Assembly (NCBI RefSeq): GCF_033100795.1
Contig: NZ_JAWLVI010000004.1
Span: 272,037 to 336,036, forward strand
Direction: 5' to 3'
Origin: Pseudothioclava sp033100795
GTDB lineage: Bacteria > Pseudomonadota > Alphaproteobacteria > Rhodobacterales > Rhodobacteraceae
Length of the DNA stretch: 64,000 nucleotides
Part shown: positions 1-9,190 of the stretch, piece after piece
How positions within the stretch are numbered: the stretch's first letter is position 1
How the letters are laid out: every line of letters begins with the position of its first letter
The notes under the pieces: generated by a model
Told to the model about the DNA's origin: nothing
The model's input: the letters and a program-made list of their open reading frames with translations, nothing else
Database searches by the model: none
Position numbers and translations under genes: made by a program

Positions 1-982
1 TCTTGCCGGTGCCGGGTTTGCCGTCCCCCATGAAGGTAAAGATGAAGCCGCCCATTTCGGCAAAGGGATTGAGGCGGCGCTCGAAATCATAGGCCATCAG
101 CATCTTGGCCAGACGCATCGCCTGATATTTCGCGATATGGTTGCCGACCACCTCATGCGGCTTTTTGAACTGCATCGTCAGGACCGAGCCCCGCGCCGCA
201 CGCGCTGGCGCAAAGCCCGAGATCGGCAGGTCGTCCGCCTCGATCCGCCAGACGGCCTGCGTGAAAGCGCCGATCCGCGCGGCCCCTTCGCCGCGCTGGC
301 GGACCCGCTCCATCAGCGCCTCGGCATAGGCCATGACAAGCGAAACAAGCTGCCCGTCGTCCTCTGCCCGCGCGCCGATGATCTGGTCCAGTTCCCACAA
401 GGCGCCGTGCAGGGCGAGTGGCGCGTTATCGGTCAGGATTTCCTCGATATCGCCAACATCGGCGCTGGTTTCGCCCGCATTGGGGGCCAACAGAAAGGCG
501 CTGGCGTTGGCGAAAACAGAGAGCACGGCCAAGGCTTCGGCACTTAGAAGATCGGTGAATTCGGCGCGACGCGCTTCGGGCAGGCGCCCTTCAAGATTGG
601 CCTTTTTCAGCTCGTTCAGGCCGGTGATTTCCGAAAACGCCTCGCCGATCGCCAGCGCGATCGCCAGCCCACGACGAAGGCTTTGCAGCACTTGCGCCTG
701 CGCGGGTGTAGGCAGGTCATCCTCGCCCACGGCCTCGATCCGGTCAGCCAGCCGCACGCCATCGGGGCGCGTGACCGCGCGCGTCACCAGCCCCGGCGTG
801 GTAGAACGGAACCGCCGCCCCGTCGCAGCCACCCCGCTTGAGCGCTCGGGCGCAGGCGTTTCGACCTTGGGTTTGCCGAAGCGCGGCGCATGGTCAAACC
901 CCGTCAGCATGGCCGCCGCAGCCCCGTAATGGGCGCGGATCGCCTCTTCCCGAAGTTCCATTTCGTCGCGCGCTGCACTCAT
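1..982 (-). CDS. AAA-family ATPase, 3' end cut by the window edge
   Basis: The gene opens at an ATG at 982 and stays open for 327 codons to the window edge, so the C-terminus is missing. Residues 1-300 are mostly charged and helical, with no domain I recognise. The last visible residues read GDGKPGTGK, a Walker A nucleotide-binding loop, preceded by a hydrophobic beta-strand (GGFIFTF), as in AAA/P-loop ATPases. The Walker B and sensor motifs would lie beyond the edge. It is the third gene of a minus-strand run with 1016-2146 and 2150-3226, and an AAGGCAGG-type ribosome site precedes it. The ATPase assignment rests on the P-loop alone; the specific role is unknown. Confidence 0.7.
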   Translation of the reverse strand, partial: MSAARDEMELREEAIRAHYGAAAAMLTGFDHAPRFGKPKVETPAPERSSGVAATGRRFRSTTPGLVTRAVTRPDGVRLADRIEAVGEDDLPTPAQAQVLQSLRRGLAIALAIGEAFSEITGLNELKKANLEGRLPEARRAEFTDLLSAEALAVLSVFANASAFLLAPNAGETSADVGDIEEILTDNAPLALHGALWELDQIIGARAEDDGQLVSLVMAYAEALMERVRQRGEGAARIGAFTQAVWRIEADDLPISGFAPARAARGSVLTMQFKKPHEVVGNHIAKYQAMRLAKMLMAYDFERRLNPFAEMGGFIFTFMGDGKPGTGK

Positions 983-1015
983 TGTCTGCCTGCCTTACCC
1001 TAAACCAATACCGCG

Positions 1016-2146
1016 TTAGCCGTAGACCAGAACCCGGTCATCCTGCCCCACCACGAATTTGCGCACCTCGCGAAATCCGCGCGGGTCTTTTTCGGCCAGA
1101 ACCTGAAACGGCCGCTGCGGCAAGATCACCGAACGCTCCAGCCGCGTTGCGCCATGCTCAGTGGCCTGCGCCCCCAGAGGGTCCAGATCGAACACCTCGC
1201 GCTCGGAACTGGAGAACCAACCCTTTTCAACCTCGGCCCGCGCGCTTTCCAGCTCTTCCACGGTCCAGGCAAAGGCCCAGTCATCGCCCGCCGACGCCTT
1301 AGCCTCGTCCAGAACATCGCGGATCGGCCCGGTCTGGAGCGTGAACGCGCTGGAATACATCGGCCCCAGATGGATGCGCCGCAGCCGTTTGGGGTGCAGA
1401 TCGTCGAAATCCTGATCGAACCCCTTGGCGATGGTCAGCAGCTTCAGCCCGCCCACCGATTGCGCCAGAAGATGCGCCTTTGCCCGCTCCCACCGGCCCT
1501 CGTCGCGCGGCAAGGCGTGGCGGCCACTGTCTTGCAGGTCCATCAGATAGACGACCGGCACGTTCTGCTGGCTGTCATAAACCGCCCAATGCACGACATA
1601 GGACCGCCGCTCGCCCGTCAGATCGCCTTGGGGCAGCACTTCGGGGTGCATCTGAGGCCAGAACAGCCCCGCCCCGCGCCGCGCCAGCGTTTCGAAATAA
1701 AGCCGCTGGCTCATGGCGTATTGCAGATCGGTCGGCACTGCCCGCTCGCCCACGATCCGCCGGATCATCCGGTCGCGCAGATCATCCGCCGAGGCCATCC
1801 CGCGCAGGTGTTGCCCCGCCTGCGCCGCATCATTGGCCATCGAGACCAGCTCCTGATAGATCGGAAAGCCGCTTTCATGCAGATCAATCGTCAGGTGGCG
1901 CGCCAGCGTTCCGCCCATGCGCCCCGCTACCAGATACTTCATCGAGAGCGCCTCAAAGCTCGCCGCCATCGCATCGACATAGGTCGACAGAACCCCGGCG
2001 TCGGCCGCGCTCAGCGCCCGGTCGACCTCCATCTCGTCAGCCACGCGACGCAAAATGCGGGTGATCCGGTCGAACTTGGCAAAGTAGCGCCGTGCCGCCA
2101 GATCGTCATCCAGCACCTTGTGATCGTTTGTCAGCTCTGTCTTCAC
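1016..2146 (-). CDS. Conserved-looking protein of unknown function, middle gene of the ATPase trio
   Basis: A 376-residue protein starting at a GTG three bases after the stop of the coiled-coil gene at 2150-3226. I recognise no family. The first 180 residues look alpha-helical (many Arg/Glu/Ala/Leu). The middle (about 185-270) alternates beta-like segments such as SYVVHWAVYD and VPVVYLMDLQ. It has no signal peptide or membrane segment, so it is probably cytoplasmic. It lies 33 bases upstream of the AAA ATPase, so the three are very likely co-transcribed and may form a complex, which is inference. The GTG start lacks a strong ribosome site and may rely on translational coupling. Confidence 0.75.
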   Translation of the reverse strand: MKTELTNDHKVLDDDLAARRYFAKFDRITRILRRVADEMEVDRALSAADAGVLSTYVDAMAASFEALSMKYLVAGRMGGTLARHLTIDLHESGFPIYQELVSMANDAAQAGQHLRGMASADDLRDRMIRRIVGERAVPTDLQYAMSQRLYFETLARRGAGLFWPQMHPEVLPQGDLTGERRSYVVHWAVYDSQQNVPVVYLMDLQDSGRHALPRDEGRWERAKAHLLAQSVGGLKLLTIAKGFDQDFDDLHPKRLRRIHLGPMYSSAFTLQTGPIRDVLDEAKASAGDDWAFAWTVEELESARAEVEKGWFSSSEREVFDLDPLGAQATEHGATRLERSVILPQRPFQVLAEKDPRGFREVRKFVVGQDDRVLVYG

Positions 2147-2149
2147 CGC

Positions 2150-3226
2150 TTAGCTGCCGTAAAGGTTCTTGTCGTGTTTCTCGACGATCGCGGCAAAGCG
2201 GCGCGCAAAGCGTTCGTCCGCCTTGGCCTTTTGCTCCAGCACCTTGCGCGCGAAGACCATATTCTCTTCGTGCGACTCCAGCATCTCGGCCATCTTGGCG
2301 TTGGTTGCCGCGCCGATGCCCGCCATAGCGGTCTGCGCCTGCTTGTCGGTCTCGATGCCAATTTCGTTGATCCGGTGTGCGATTTCCTGCTGCTGCGCGG
2401 TTTTCAGCGATTTCGTCAGCGCATCATACAGAACCACACGCTGCTGCGTATCTGTCTGGAGCTTGTTGATCAGCACCATCTGGGTTGCCGCCTGGTTTTG
2501 CAGACTGTCGACCCAAGTTTTGCCCTTCTCGATATAGCGCTCAAGTGTTTGCGATTTGGCGATCTTGACCTGCTCGTCCTGCACCAGCGCGTTATAGCGC
2601 ACGTTCAGATCGGCCAGTTCGGTTTCCAGCTTGGTGCGGGCTCCTGCGTCCTGCTCGACCGCGATCTTGTTTTCCAGCTCGATGATTTTCGGGTCCATCG
2701 CCAGAATATCGGCACGCACGCCTTCCAGTTCTGCGACCGTCATCTCGCGCTCGTCCAGCGTGCCGGTCAGGTTGCCCTCGACCTTGGTTTTCTGCTCTTC
2801 GAGCACGGCAAGCTGCCCCTGCAACAGCGTGACAATCGTGTCCGACTTGGCGATCAGGTCCTGCAGCTTGGTGTCGATCGAGGCTTCGCGCAGGCGCTCG
2901 GCGCGCATCGATTCAGATTTACCGCTGGCGAAGATGCTGACAAAACTTTCCCACGCGGTCTTGGTGCGCAGCCCCTCGAAATCCTTGGAGAACCCGGCGG
3001 TTACGTCGTCCAGCCCCATGATCAGCTCGGCGATATTGGCGTTCATCGCGTCTGCGTGCGCCTGAACATCGGCCAGCGAGGCGTTCTCTATGTCCAGTCC
3101 CGCAGCGTCCTCAACCCCCGAGATTTTCCGCGCCGCTTCGATCCGCGCCGTCATTTCGGAAATCTTCGCCTGCGCTTCGGCCACCTGCTTCTGGCTTTCG
3201 GCGATCTGGGTTTCAAAGACAGACAT
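2150..3226 (-). CDS. Long coiled-coil protein, first gene of the ATPase trio
   Basis: A 358-residue protein with continuous heptad-rich sequence (ETQIAESQKQVAEAQAKI at the N-terminus, long Glu/Gln/Lys/Ala/Leu stretches through about residue 330), so almost entirely coiled coil. It has no signal peptide or transmembrane helix. I place the start at the ATG at 3226 because GGAGGGG lies 3-9 bases before it; an in-frame TTG at 3238 has no ribosome site. It leads a run with the unknown protein (1016-2146) and the AAA ATPase (1-982). Proteins like this may be labelled cell-surface or microtubule-binding protein on coiled-coil similarity alone, which should not be trusted. A scaffold for the ATPase is plausible inference. 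Confidence 0.75.
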   Translation of the reverse strand: MSVFETQIAESQKQVAEAQAKISEMTARIEAARKISGVEDAAGLDIENASLADVQAHADAMNANIAELIMGLDDVTAGFSKDFEGLRTKTAWESFVSIFASGKSESMRAERLREASIDTKLQDLIAKSDTIVTLLQGQLAVLEEQKTKVEGNLTGTLDEREMTVAELEGVRADILAMDPKIIELENKIAVEQDAGARTKLETELADLNVRYNALVQDEQVKIAKSQTLERYIEKGKTWVDSLQNQAATQMVLINKLQTDTQQRVVLYDALTKSLKTAQQQEIAHRINEIGIETDKQAQTAMAGIGAATNAKMAEMLESHEENMVFARKVLEQKAKADERFARRFAAIVEKHDKNLYGS

Positions 3227-3375
3227 CGGCCCCTCCAATGTTAATCGTTATTACAATCTGGGGAGGCCGATTTCGATTTTGAAGTGCCTGCCCGCAAAAA
3301 AGCTAGCGAAATCCATCGCGCGCCGCCAGCGCTTTTGCGTTTACCTGCGCGAAAGGCGACGCTAGCCTTGACCCT

Positions 3376-4656
3376 ATGGACCTGCACAGCCGCATCAAGC
3401 TTGAAATTGCAGCACGGCGCGACGATCTGATCGCGCTGACGCAAGACCTGATCCGTATCCCCACGCTCAACCCTCCGGGGCGGCATTATCACCAGATCTG
3501 CGACTATCTGGGCGAACGGCTGTTGCAGCAGGGTTTCGAGATCAAGCTGATCCGCGCCCATGACAGCCCTGGCGACAGCGAAACCTACCCGCGCTGGAAC
3601 CTTGTCGCGCGGCGCGAGGGGCGCGGCGCCGGCGAGTGCGTGCATTTCAACTCGCATCACGATGTCGTCGAGGTTGGTCACGGCTGGACACGCGACCCGT
3701 TCGGAGGCGAAGTCGAGGGCGACCGGATTTATGGCCGCGGCGCCTGCGACATGAAGGGCGGGCTGGCGGCCAGCGTAATCGCCGCCGAGGCCTTCATCGC
3801 CGCCTGCCCCGACCATCGCGGCGCCATCGAAATTTCGGCCACCGCGGACGAGGAAACCGGCGGCTATGGCGGCGTGGCCTATCTGGCGCAGCAGGGCTAT
3901 TTTTCCCCCGAACGGGTGCAGCACGTCATCATCCCCGAGCCTTTGCACAAGGACCAGATCTGCCTTGGCCATCGCGGCGTCTGGTGGGCCGAGATCGAAA
4001 CCCACGGCCGCATTGCGCATGGCTCGATGCCCTTCCTTGGCGACTCGGCGGTGCGCCATATGGGGGCTGTGCTGGCCGAGATGGAGGAAACCCTGTTTCC
4101 CCTTTTGCTGACCAAACACACTGCCATGCCGGTGATCCCCGAAGGCGCGCGGCAATCGACGCTGAATATCAATTCGATCCACGGCGGCGAGGCTGAACAA
4201 GAGCCGGGTTATACCGGCCTGCCCGCCCCCGTCGTCCCCGACCGCTGCCGCATCGTAATCGACCGACGCTTCCTGATCGAGGAACAGATCGACGAGGTAA
4301 AAGCCGAAATCACCGCCCTGATGGAGCGCGTCAAGGCGCGGCGCGAAAGCTTCACCTACGAGATCCGCGACCTGTTCGAAGTCCAACCCAGTATGACCGA
4401 AAAAGACGCCCCCGTCGTGCGCAGCACCGCCGCCGCGATCGAGGCCGTTCTGGGCCGCGAGGCGCGCTATGTCGTCAGCCCCGGCACCTATGACCAGAAA
4501 CATATCGACCGCATCGGGCGACTGAAAAACTGTATCGCCTATGGTCCGGGCGAGCTGGCGCTGGCGCACCAGCCCGACGAATGGGTCGGCATTACCGATA
4601 TGGAAGACAGCGCCAAAGTGATGGCGCTGGTTCTGGCCGAATTGCTCGCGCCTTAA
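3376..4656 (+). CDS. M20-family metallopeptidase / ArgE-DapE-type deacylase
   Basis: A 426-residue cytoplasmic hydrolase of the acetylornithine deacetylase / succinyl-diaminopimelate desuccinylase superfamily. Di-zinc ligands are visible in order: the His of HFNSHHDVVEV, the Asp of GRGACDMKGG, and the Glu pair of TADEETGGYGG. A C-terminal His lies in a TYDQKH segment, as in family members that close with a His ligand. Length matches the family. It stands alone, divergent from the coiled-coil trio and convergent with panC, overlapping panC's stop by 4 bases. Neither argE nor dapE context is present, so the acyl-amino substrate is open. Assignment to M20 is firm; the substrate is not. Confidence 0.85.
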   Translation: MDLHSRIKLEIAARRDDLIALTQDLIRIPTLNPPGRHYHQICDYLGERLLQQGFEIKLIRAHDSPGDSETYPRWNLVARREGRGAGECVHFNSHHDVVEVGHGWTRDPFGGEVEGDRIYGRGACDMKGGLAASVIAAEAFIAACPDHRGAIEISATADEETGGYGGVAYLAQQGYFSPERVQHVIIPEPLHKDQICLGHRGVWWAEIETHGRIAHGSMPFLGDSAVRHMGAVLAEMEETLFPLLLTKHTAMPVIPEGARQSTLNINSIHGGEAEQEPGYTGLPAPVVPDRCRIVIDRRFLIEEQIDEVKAEITALMERVKARRESFTYEIRDLFEVQPSMTEKDAPVVRSTAAAIEAVLGREARYVVSPGTYDQKHIDRIGRLKNCIAYGPGELALAHQPDEWVGITDMEDSAKVMALVLAELLAP

Positions 4657-5492
4657 ACGGCGATATTGTCGATCAGGCGCACATCACCCAGCCAGACAGC
4701 CGCAAGCATCCGAACAGGCTTGGCCGCATCGGTTGCGGGCTTGAGGCCATCCACAGTGCGCAATTCCAGATATTCGACATCGTGAAACCCAGCCGCCAGA
4801 ATGGCCTCCTTGGCCGTCTCCAGCGCGGCACCTGCATCCGTGCCCGCGCGGATCGCCCCGGCAGCCGCCTGCATTTGCTGATGCAGAACCGGGGCTTGCG
4901 CGCGCTCCTCGGCGCTTAGCCGCACGTTGCGCGAGGACATCGCCAGCCCGTCTTCCTCGCGGATCGTCGGGCAGCCCATGATCCGCACAGGGATATTCAG
5001 GTCGTCGACCAGTCGCTTGACCACCTGCAACTGCTGCCAGTCCTTCTCGCCAAAGAAGGCGCGGCCCGCTTGTGTCATCCCGAACAGCTTGGAGACCACC
5101 GTCGCCACCCCATCGAAATGCCCCGGACGCATCGCGCCCTCAAGCGGCTCGGAAATCCCTGTCACCGACACCTTGGTCGCAAAGCCATCGGGGTAGACCT
5201 CGTCCACACCGGGCGCGAAAAGCACATCCACCCCCTCGGCCTCCAGAAGCGCAAGATCATGCGCCTCGTCGCGGGGGTATTTGTCCAGATCAGACGCGTT
5301 GTTGAACTGCATCGGATTGACGAAAATCGTCACGATCACACGATCCGATTGCTCTCGCGCGGCGCGTGCCAGCGACAGATGGCCATCATGGAGCGCCCCC
5401 ATCGTCGGGACGACGCCCACCAGCATCCCCGAGCGTTTCCACGCGGCAACCTTGTCGCGCAGCTCGGCGGAGGTGCGGATAACTTCGGTCAT
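4653..5492 (-). CDS. panC: Pantothenate synthetase PanC
   Basis: PanC condenses pantoate and beta-alanine with ATP, giving pantothenate, the last step before coenzyme A synthesis. The 279-residue protein matches the usual length. It shows the nucleotidyltransferase signature PTMGALHDGHLSL near residue 30 (HxGH class), the FVNPMQF segment, and the KDWQQLQVVKRLV region that lines the active site. It starts with ATG at 5492, overlapping the panB stop by 4 bases, so the two are translationally coupled in the classic panBC order. Its 3' end overlaps the convergent M20 gene by 4 bases. Confidence 0.96.
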   Translation of the reverse strand: MTEVIRTSAELRDKVAAWKRSGMLVGVVPTMGALHDGHLSLARAAREQSDRVIVTIFVNPMQFNNASDLDKYPRDEAHDLALLEAEGVDVLFAPGVDEVYPDGFATKVSVTGISEPLEGAMRPGHFDGVATVVSKLFGMTQAGRAFFGEKDWQQLQVVKRLVDDLNIPVRIMGCPTIREEDGLAMSSRNVRLSAEERAQAPVLHQQMQAAAGAIRAGTDAGAALETAKEAILAAGFHDVEYLELRTVDGLKPATDAAKPVRMLAAVWLGDVRLIDNIAV

Positions 5493-6313
5493 TTCTTTAC
5501 CTCATCAGCGAAGACATGTTCGGGGGCGGGGAAGCTGCGCGCACGCACCTCGGCAGCATAGGCGGCGACGGCGGCTTCAGCCTCTTCGCCCAGATTGCCA
5601 AAGCGTTTGACGAATTTCGGTTTGAACGCCGTGAACAGGCCCAGCATGTCATCGACGACCAGCACCTGCCCGTCACAACCCGCGCTTGCACCAATACCCA
5701 CGGTTGGAATGGCAATCGCGGCGGTAATCTCGTCGGCCAACGAGGCCGGCACCTTCTCAAGCACAACCGAGAACGCCCCGGCATCGGCCACGGCCTGCGC
5801 ATCGGCGATCAGGCGCGCACGGTCATCGCCGCGCCCCTGCACCTTGTATCCGCCAAGCGTGTTGACCGACTGCGGCGTCAGCCCGATATGCGCCATCACC
5901 GGAATACCGCGCTGCACCAGAAAGCGGATCGTCTCGGCCATGTGCTGCCCGCCTTCAAGCTTGACCGCGCCTGCGCCGGTCTCGGCCATCAGGCGCGCGG
6001 CATTGCGAAACGCCTGCGCGGGGCTTTCCTCATACGAACCGAACGGCATGTCGATCACCATCAGCGCCCGCTTCAGCCCGCGCCCGACCGCTTGCCCGTG
6101 CAGGATCATCATCTCCATCGTCACCCCGATGGTCGAGGGCAGCCCGTGCACCACCATCCCCACCGAATCCCCGACCAGCACCAGATCGACATGGTCATCC
6201 ATCAGCCGCGCCATCGGCGTGGTATAGGCGGTCAGACACACGACGGGTGCGCCGCCTTTCATCGCCTGAATATCCGACGGCATGAGCCGACGCTCGAATC
6301 CGGTTGCAGACAT
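5489..6313 (-). CDS. panB: 3-methyl-2-oxobutanoate hydroxymethyltransferase PanB
   Basis: PanB transfers a hydroxymethyl group from 5,10-methylene-tetrahydrofolate to ketoisovalerate, the first committed step of pantothenate synthesis. The sequence has the family landmarks: VCLTAYTTPMARLMDDHVD, LVGDSVGMVVHG (metal-binding Asp), MPFGSYEESP, VKLEGG and GIGASAGCDGQ. I start it at the ATG at 6313, where GAAGGAGGG precedes at good spacing. The frame stays open upstream to 6385, but that extension is not family-like. At 274 residues it has the normal length. It is the first gene of the panB-panC pair. Confidence 0.96.
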   Translation of the reverse strand: MSATGFERRLMPSDIQAMKGGAPVVCLTAYTTPMARLMDDHVDLVLVGDSVGMVVHGLPSTIGVTMEMMILHGQAVGRGLKRALMVIDMPFGSYEESPAQAFRNAARLMAETGAGAVKLEGGQHMAETIRFLVQRGIPVMAHIGLTPQSVNTLGGYKVQGRGDDRARLIADAQAVADAGAFSVVLEKVPASLADEITAAIAIPTVGIGASAGCDGQVLVVDDMLGLFTAFKPKFVKRFGNLGEEAEAAVAAYAAEVRARSFPAPEHVFADEVKK

Positions 6314-6517
6314 GATGCCCTCCTTCTTCCCTTGAGGAAGACATAGCCGCCCCGTGGAATTCAGGCAAAGTATTTCATGCCGCAACGCAGCGTCGCAGGG
6401 GAGTTCCGGCCCGAAATTCCCCCTTTGGCGAAGATAGTATTTACCTTGATCGAACGCGGGATCGGGTCAATCATGTGCCCCAGCCGTGATCCAAACCATG
6501 AAACGGGAGGCTCTTTG

Positions 6518-7990
6518 ATGACCAGACGCACGCTGACGATAGCCACAGCCTTGGCCCTGATGACCGGCTCTGCATGGGCGCAGACCGATACGATTACCGT
6601 CGGACTGGGGCTGGAGCCGCCGAACCTTGACCCGACAGCAGGCGCTGCCGCCGCGATCGACGAGGTGGTCTATGCCAACCTGTTCGAGGGGCTGACGCGG
6701 TTTGGTCCCGATGGCTCGGTCCGCCCCGCGCTGGCCGAAAGCTGGGACGTATCGCAAGATGGGCTGAGCTATACCTTCCACCTGCGCGCGGGCGTCACTT
6801 TTCATGACGGCAGCGGGTTTGATGCAGAGGACGTGAAATTCACGCTTGATCGTGCGCGCGCAGAAGACAGCGCCAACGCCCAAAAAACCTTGTTCGCGGG
6901 AATTTCTGATGTCACCGAGACCGATCCGCAGACCGTGACGGTAACGCTTAAGGCTCCTGACGGCGCCTTCCCGTTCAAGATGGCCTGGGGCGATGCGGTA
7001 ATCGTCGCGCCTGAAAGCGTGGCCGAGGCGGCTACCCATCCCGTTGGCACTGGCCCCTTTGCGTTTCAGGATTGGGCGCAGGGCGATCATGTGACGCTGG
7101 CCGCCTATCCGGGCTATTGGGGTGAAAAGCCCGCACTGGCTCAGGCAACCTTCCGCTTCATCTCGGACCCGACGGCGGCTTTCGCCGCGATGATGGCGGG
7201 CGATGTTGATGTCTTCCCCCGCTTCCCCGCGCCCGAAACGCTGGTGCAATTCGGGGCCGATCCGCGCTTCAAAGTCATCGTCGGCTCGACCGAGGGCGAG
7301 ACAATCCTCTCGATGAACCACCGCTCCGAGGCGCTGGCCGACAAAACCGTTCGCGAGGCGATTGCCCACGCGATCAACCGTCAGGAAATCGTCGACGGGG
7401 CGATGTTCGGCTATGGCACGCCGATCGGCACCCATTTCGCGCCGCATAACCCCGATTACCTCGATCTGACCGGCCTGTCTGCCTATGACCCCGAGAAATC
7501 CAAGGCACTTCTGGCAGAGGCGGGGTTCAGCAATCTGAAACTGCGCCTTGCCCTGCCGCCCCCCACCTATGCGCGCCGCGGGGGCGAGATCATCGCCGCG
7601 CAACTGGCCGCAGTCGGCATCCAGACCGAGATCACCAATTTCGAATGGGCGGGCTGGCTGGAGACCGTGTTCAAGGGCCATGACTTCGACCTGAGCATCA
7701 TCAGCCATACCGAGCCTATGGACATCGGCATCTATGCCCGCCCCGACTATTACTTCGGCTATCAGAACCCTGCCTTCAACGAGGTGATGGCGACGCTCGA
7801 GACCACCTCGGACACGGGCGCGCGCAGCGATCTGCTGCACAAGGCGCAGACGATCATCGCAGAGGATTTCGTCAACGGCTTCCTGTTCCAGTTGGCCCAA
7901 ACCGGGGTAGCAAACGCGAAAATCGAAGGGCTATGGGCGAATGCGCCGACACAGGCGACCGATCTGACCGGTGTCTACTGGACCGACTAA
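6518..7990 (+). CDS. Periplasmic solute-binding protein of a peptide-type ABC importer
   Basis: A 490-residue SBP_bac_5 (DppA/OppA-like) protein. Start at the ATG at 6518, with GGGAGG eight bases before it. It opens with a signal peptide (MTRRTLTIATALALMTGSAWA, cleaved before QTD). Typical family segments follow: LDPTAGAAAAIDEVVYANLFEGL, LAESWDVSQDGLSYTFHLR and the DPTAAFAAMMAGDVDVF region. It delivers ligand to the permease/ATPase genes at 9191-12530, which lie beyond a convergent L,D-transpeptidase gene rather than directly after it. The ligand may be a peptide, opine or amino-acid derivative; the linked aldehyde dehydrogenase and SDR suggest a catabolised amine or alcohol, but that is inference. 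Confidence 0.9.
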   Translation: MTRRTLTIATALALMTGSAWAQTDTITVGLGLEPPNLDPTAGAAAAIDEVVYANLFEGLTRFGPDGSVRPALAESWDVSQDGLSYTFHLRAGVTFHDGSGFDAEDVKFTLDRARAEDSANAQKTLFAGISDVTETDPQTVTVTLKAPDGAFPFKMAWGDAVIVAPESVAEAATHPVGTGPFAFQDWAQGDHVTLAAYPGYWGEKPALAQATFRFISDPTAAFAAMMAGDVDVFPRFPAPETLVQFGADPRFKVIVGSTEGETILSMNHRSEALADKTVREAIAHAINRQEIVDGAMFGYGTPIGTHFAPHNPDYLDLTGLSAYDPEKSKALLAEAGFSNLKLRLALPPPTYARRGGEIIAAQLAAVGIQTEITNFEWAGWLETVFKGHDFDLSIISHTEPMDIGIYARPDYYFGYQNPAFNEVMATLETTSDTGARSDLLHKAQTIIAEDFVNGFLFQLAQTGVANAKIEGLWANAPTQATDLTGVYWTD

Positions 7991-8005
7991 GCCTTTCCGA
8001 AACCG

Positions 8006-8043
8006 AAACGGGCGCGGCCAGATGGCGGCGCCCGTTTTATTTT
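8006..8043. terminator. Rho-independent terminator between the binding protein and the L,D-transpeptidase
   Basis: AAACGGGCGC (8006-8015) pairs with GCGCCCGTTT (8028-8037), followed by TTTTATTTT on the plus strand. It lies between two convergent genes and most clearly ends the binding-protein transcript. Confidence 0.85.
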
Positions 8044-8046
8044 GGC

Positions 8047-9003
8047 TTAGCCCTCTTCCGGCGTTTCTTCGGGGTGGAATCTGGCCGCGGCCTCATCGGC
8101 GGCAGCGCGGATTTCCTCGGGGCTAAGCCCCGCCGCCTGAGCCTCGGCGGCCGCGACCGAACGGGCGTAGGCTTCGGCCTCGACCAGCGACAGGTCACGG
8201 ATCAGCCCCTCGTCATAGGCTTTCTGGTCGGCCTCGATCACCGCCGTTTCGGTCGCTGGCACGACATAGCCGGTGTGCAGTTCGACCATCTCGCCCTCGG
8301 CGGCGATGCTTTCCGCCTTTGAGCGCACCTTGACCTTCGCGCCGATCTCCATCTCGTCATAAAGATCCATCACGTCCTGATTGAACAGCCGGATGCACCC
8401 CGCCGAGGTCGCGCGCCCGATCGAGGCCGGGTCCATCGTCCCGTGAATGCGATACATCGTGTCACGCCCACCCCGGAACAGATACAGCGCGCGCGCCCCA
8501 AGCGGGTTCGACAGTCCGCCCTTCAACCCGCCGGCAAGAGGCCCATACAGCTCGGGGTCGCGGCGGATCATGTTTTGCGTCGGCGTCCAGCCCGGCCATT
8601 CCTTCTTGACCTGCACGCGCGCGGTTCCGGCAAATCCGCGCCCCGCCTTGCCCACGGCCACGCCAAAGCGCATCGCCTTGCCCGGTTCGACAACGTGATA
8701 CAAAAGCCGCGCATAGGGATCGACGATCAGCGTGTTCGGCTCTTCCGGCCCGTCATAGGCAACCCACTGGCGTTTGTTCCGCTCCGTCAGGAACAGCGAG
8801 GGCACCATCGGCACGATCTTTTCGCCATCGGGGCGGGCGCGATACTCCATCGGCACATTCATGCTTGAAAGGCCCGAGGCCGTCTGCGGCCCGCTCACCG
8901 GCGCATCGGGGTTACACCCCGCCAGCATCAGCGCAGCTATAACAGAAAGCGCAGCCATGCCGCCGCGCGACGGGCGAGCGCCCGACATCAGATGCTTGAA
9001 CAC
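8047..9003 (-). CDS. L,D-transpeptidase (YkuD family) lipoprotein
   Basis: A secreted cell-wall enzyme that forms L,D-cross-links in peptidoglycan or links proteins to it. A lipobox (LMLAGC) near residue 30 gives an inner- or outer-membrane lipoprotein. The catalytic YkuD core runs from about TLIVDPYARLLYHVVEPG to the motif HGTMDPASIGRATSAGCIR, containing the His and the nucleophilic Cys. After the core is a Glu/Ala-rich tail of about 60 residues. I prefer the GTG at 9003, with GGGGA ten bases upstream; ATGs at 8988 and 8958 are alternatives that keep the lipobox. It is divergent from the permease gene at 9191 and convergent with the binding-protein gene. Confidence 0.88.
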   Translation of the reverse strand: MFKHLMSGARPSRGGMAALSVIAALMLAGCNPDAPVSGPQTASGLSSMNVPMEYRARPDGEKIVPMVPSLFLTERNKRQWVAYDGPEEPNTLIVDPYARLLYHVVEPGKAMRFGVAVGKAGRGFAGTARVQVKKEWPGWTPTQNMIRRDPELYGPLAGGLKGGLSNPLGARALYLFRGGRDTMYRIHGTMDPASIGRATSAGCIRLFNQDVMDLYDEMEIGAKVKVRSKAESIAAEGEMVELHTGYVVPATETAVIEADQKAYDEGLIRDLSLVEAEAYARSVAAAEAQAAGLSPEEIRAAADEAAARFHPEETPEEG

Positions 9004-9190
9004 GAAACAACATTCCCCAGCTTCGCCCACATGGCAGTGCGGGCTTCCGCTGTCCACAAACCCTCCCCCCTCGTTCGCGTCAAGTCCCGAGGGTCGAACC
9101 AGTGCATTTGCGCACAGAACTGTGAAAAATGGCAACGCCCTGACGCGGCTTTCGCTTGACCCCGCGCGGCAGGCGGACAAACCTCGTGCC

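Noticed and set aside
1154..3244. A 696-codon open frame on the plus strand across the coiled-coil and unknown genes
   Set aside because: Low-complexity His/Arg/Leu translation with no motif, antisense to two better-supported genes.
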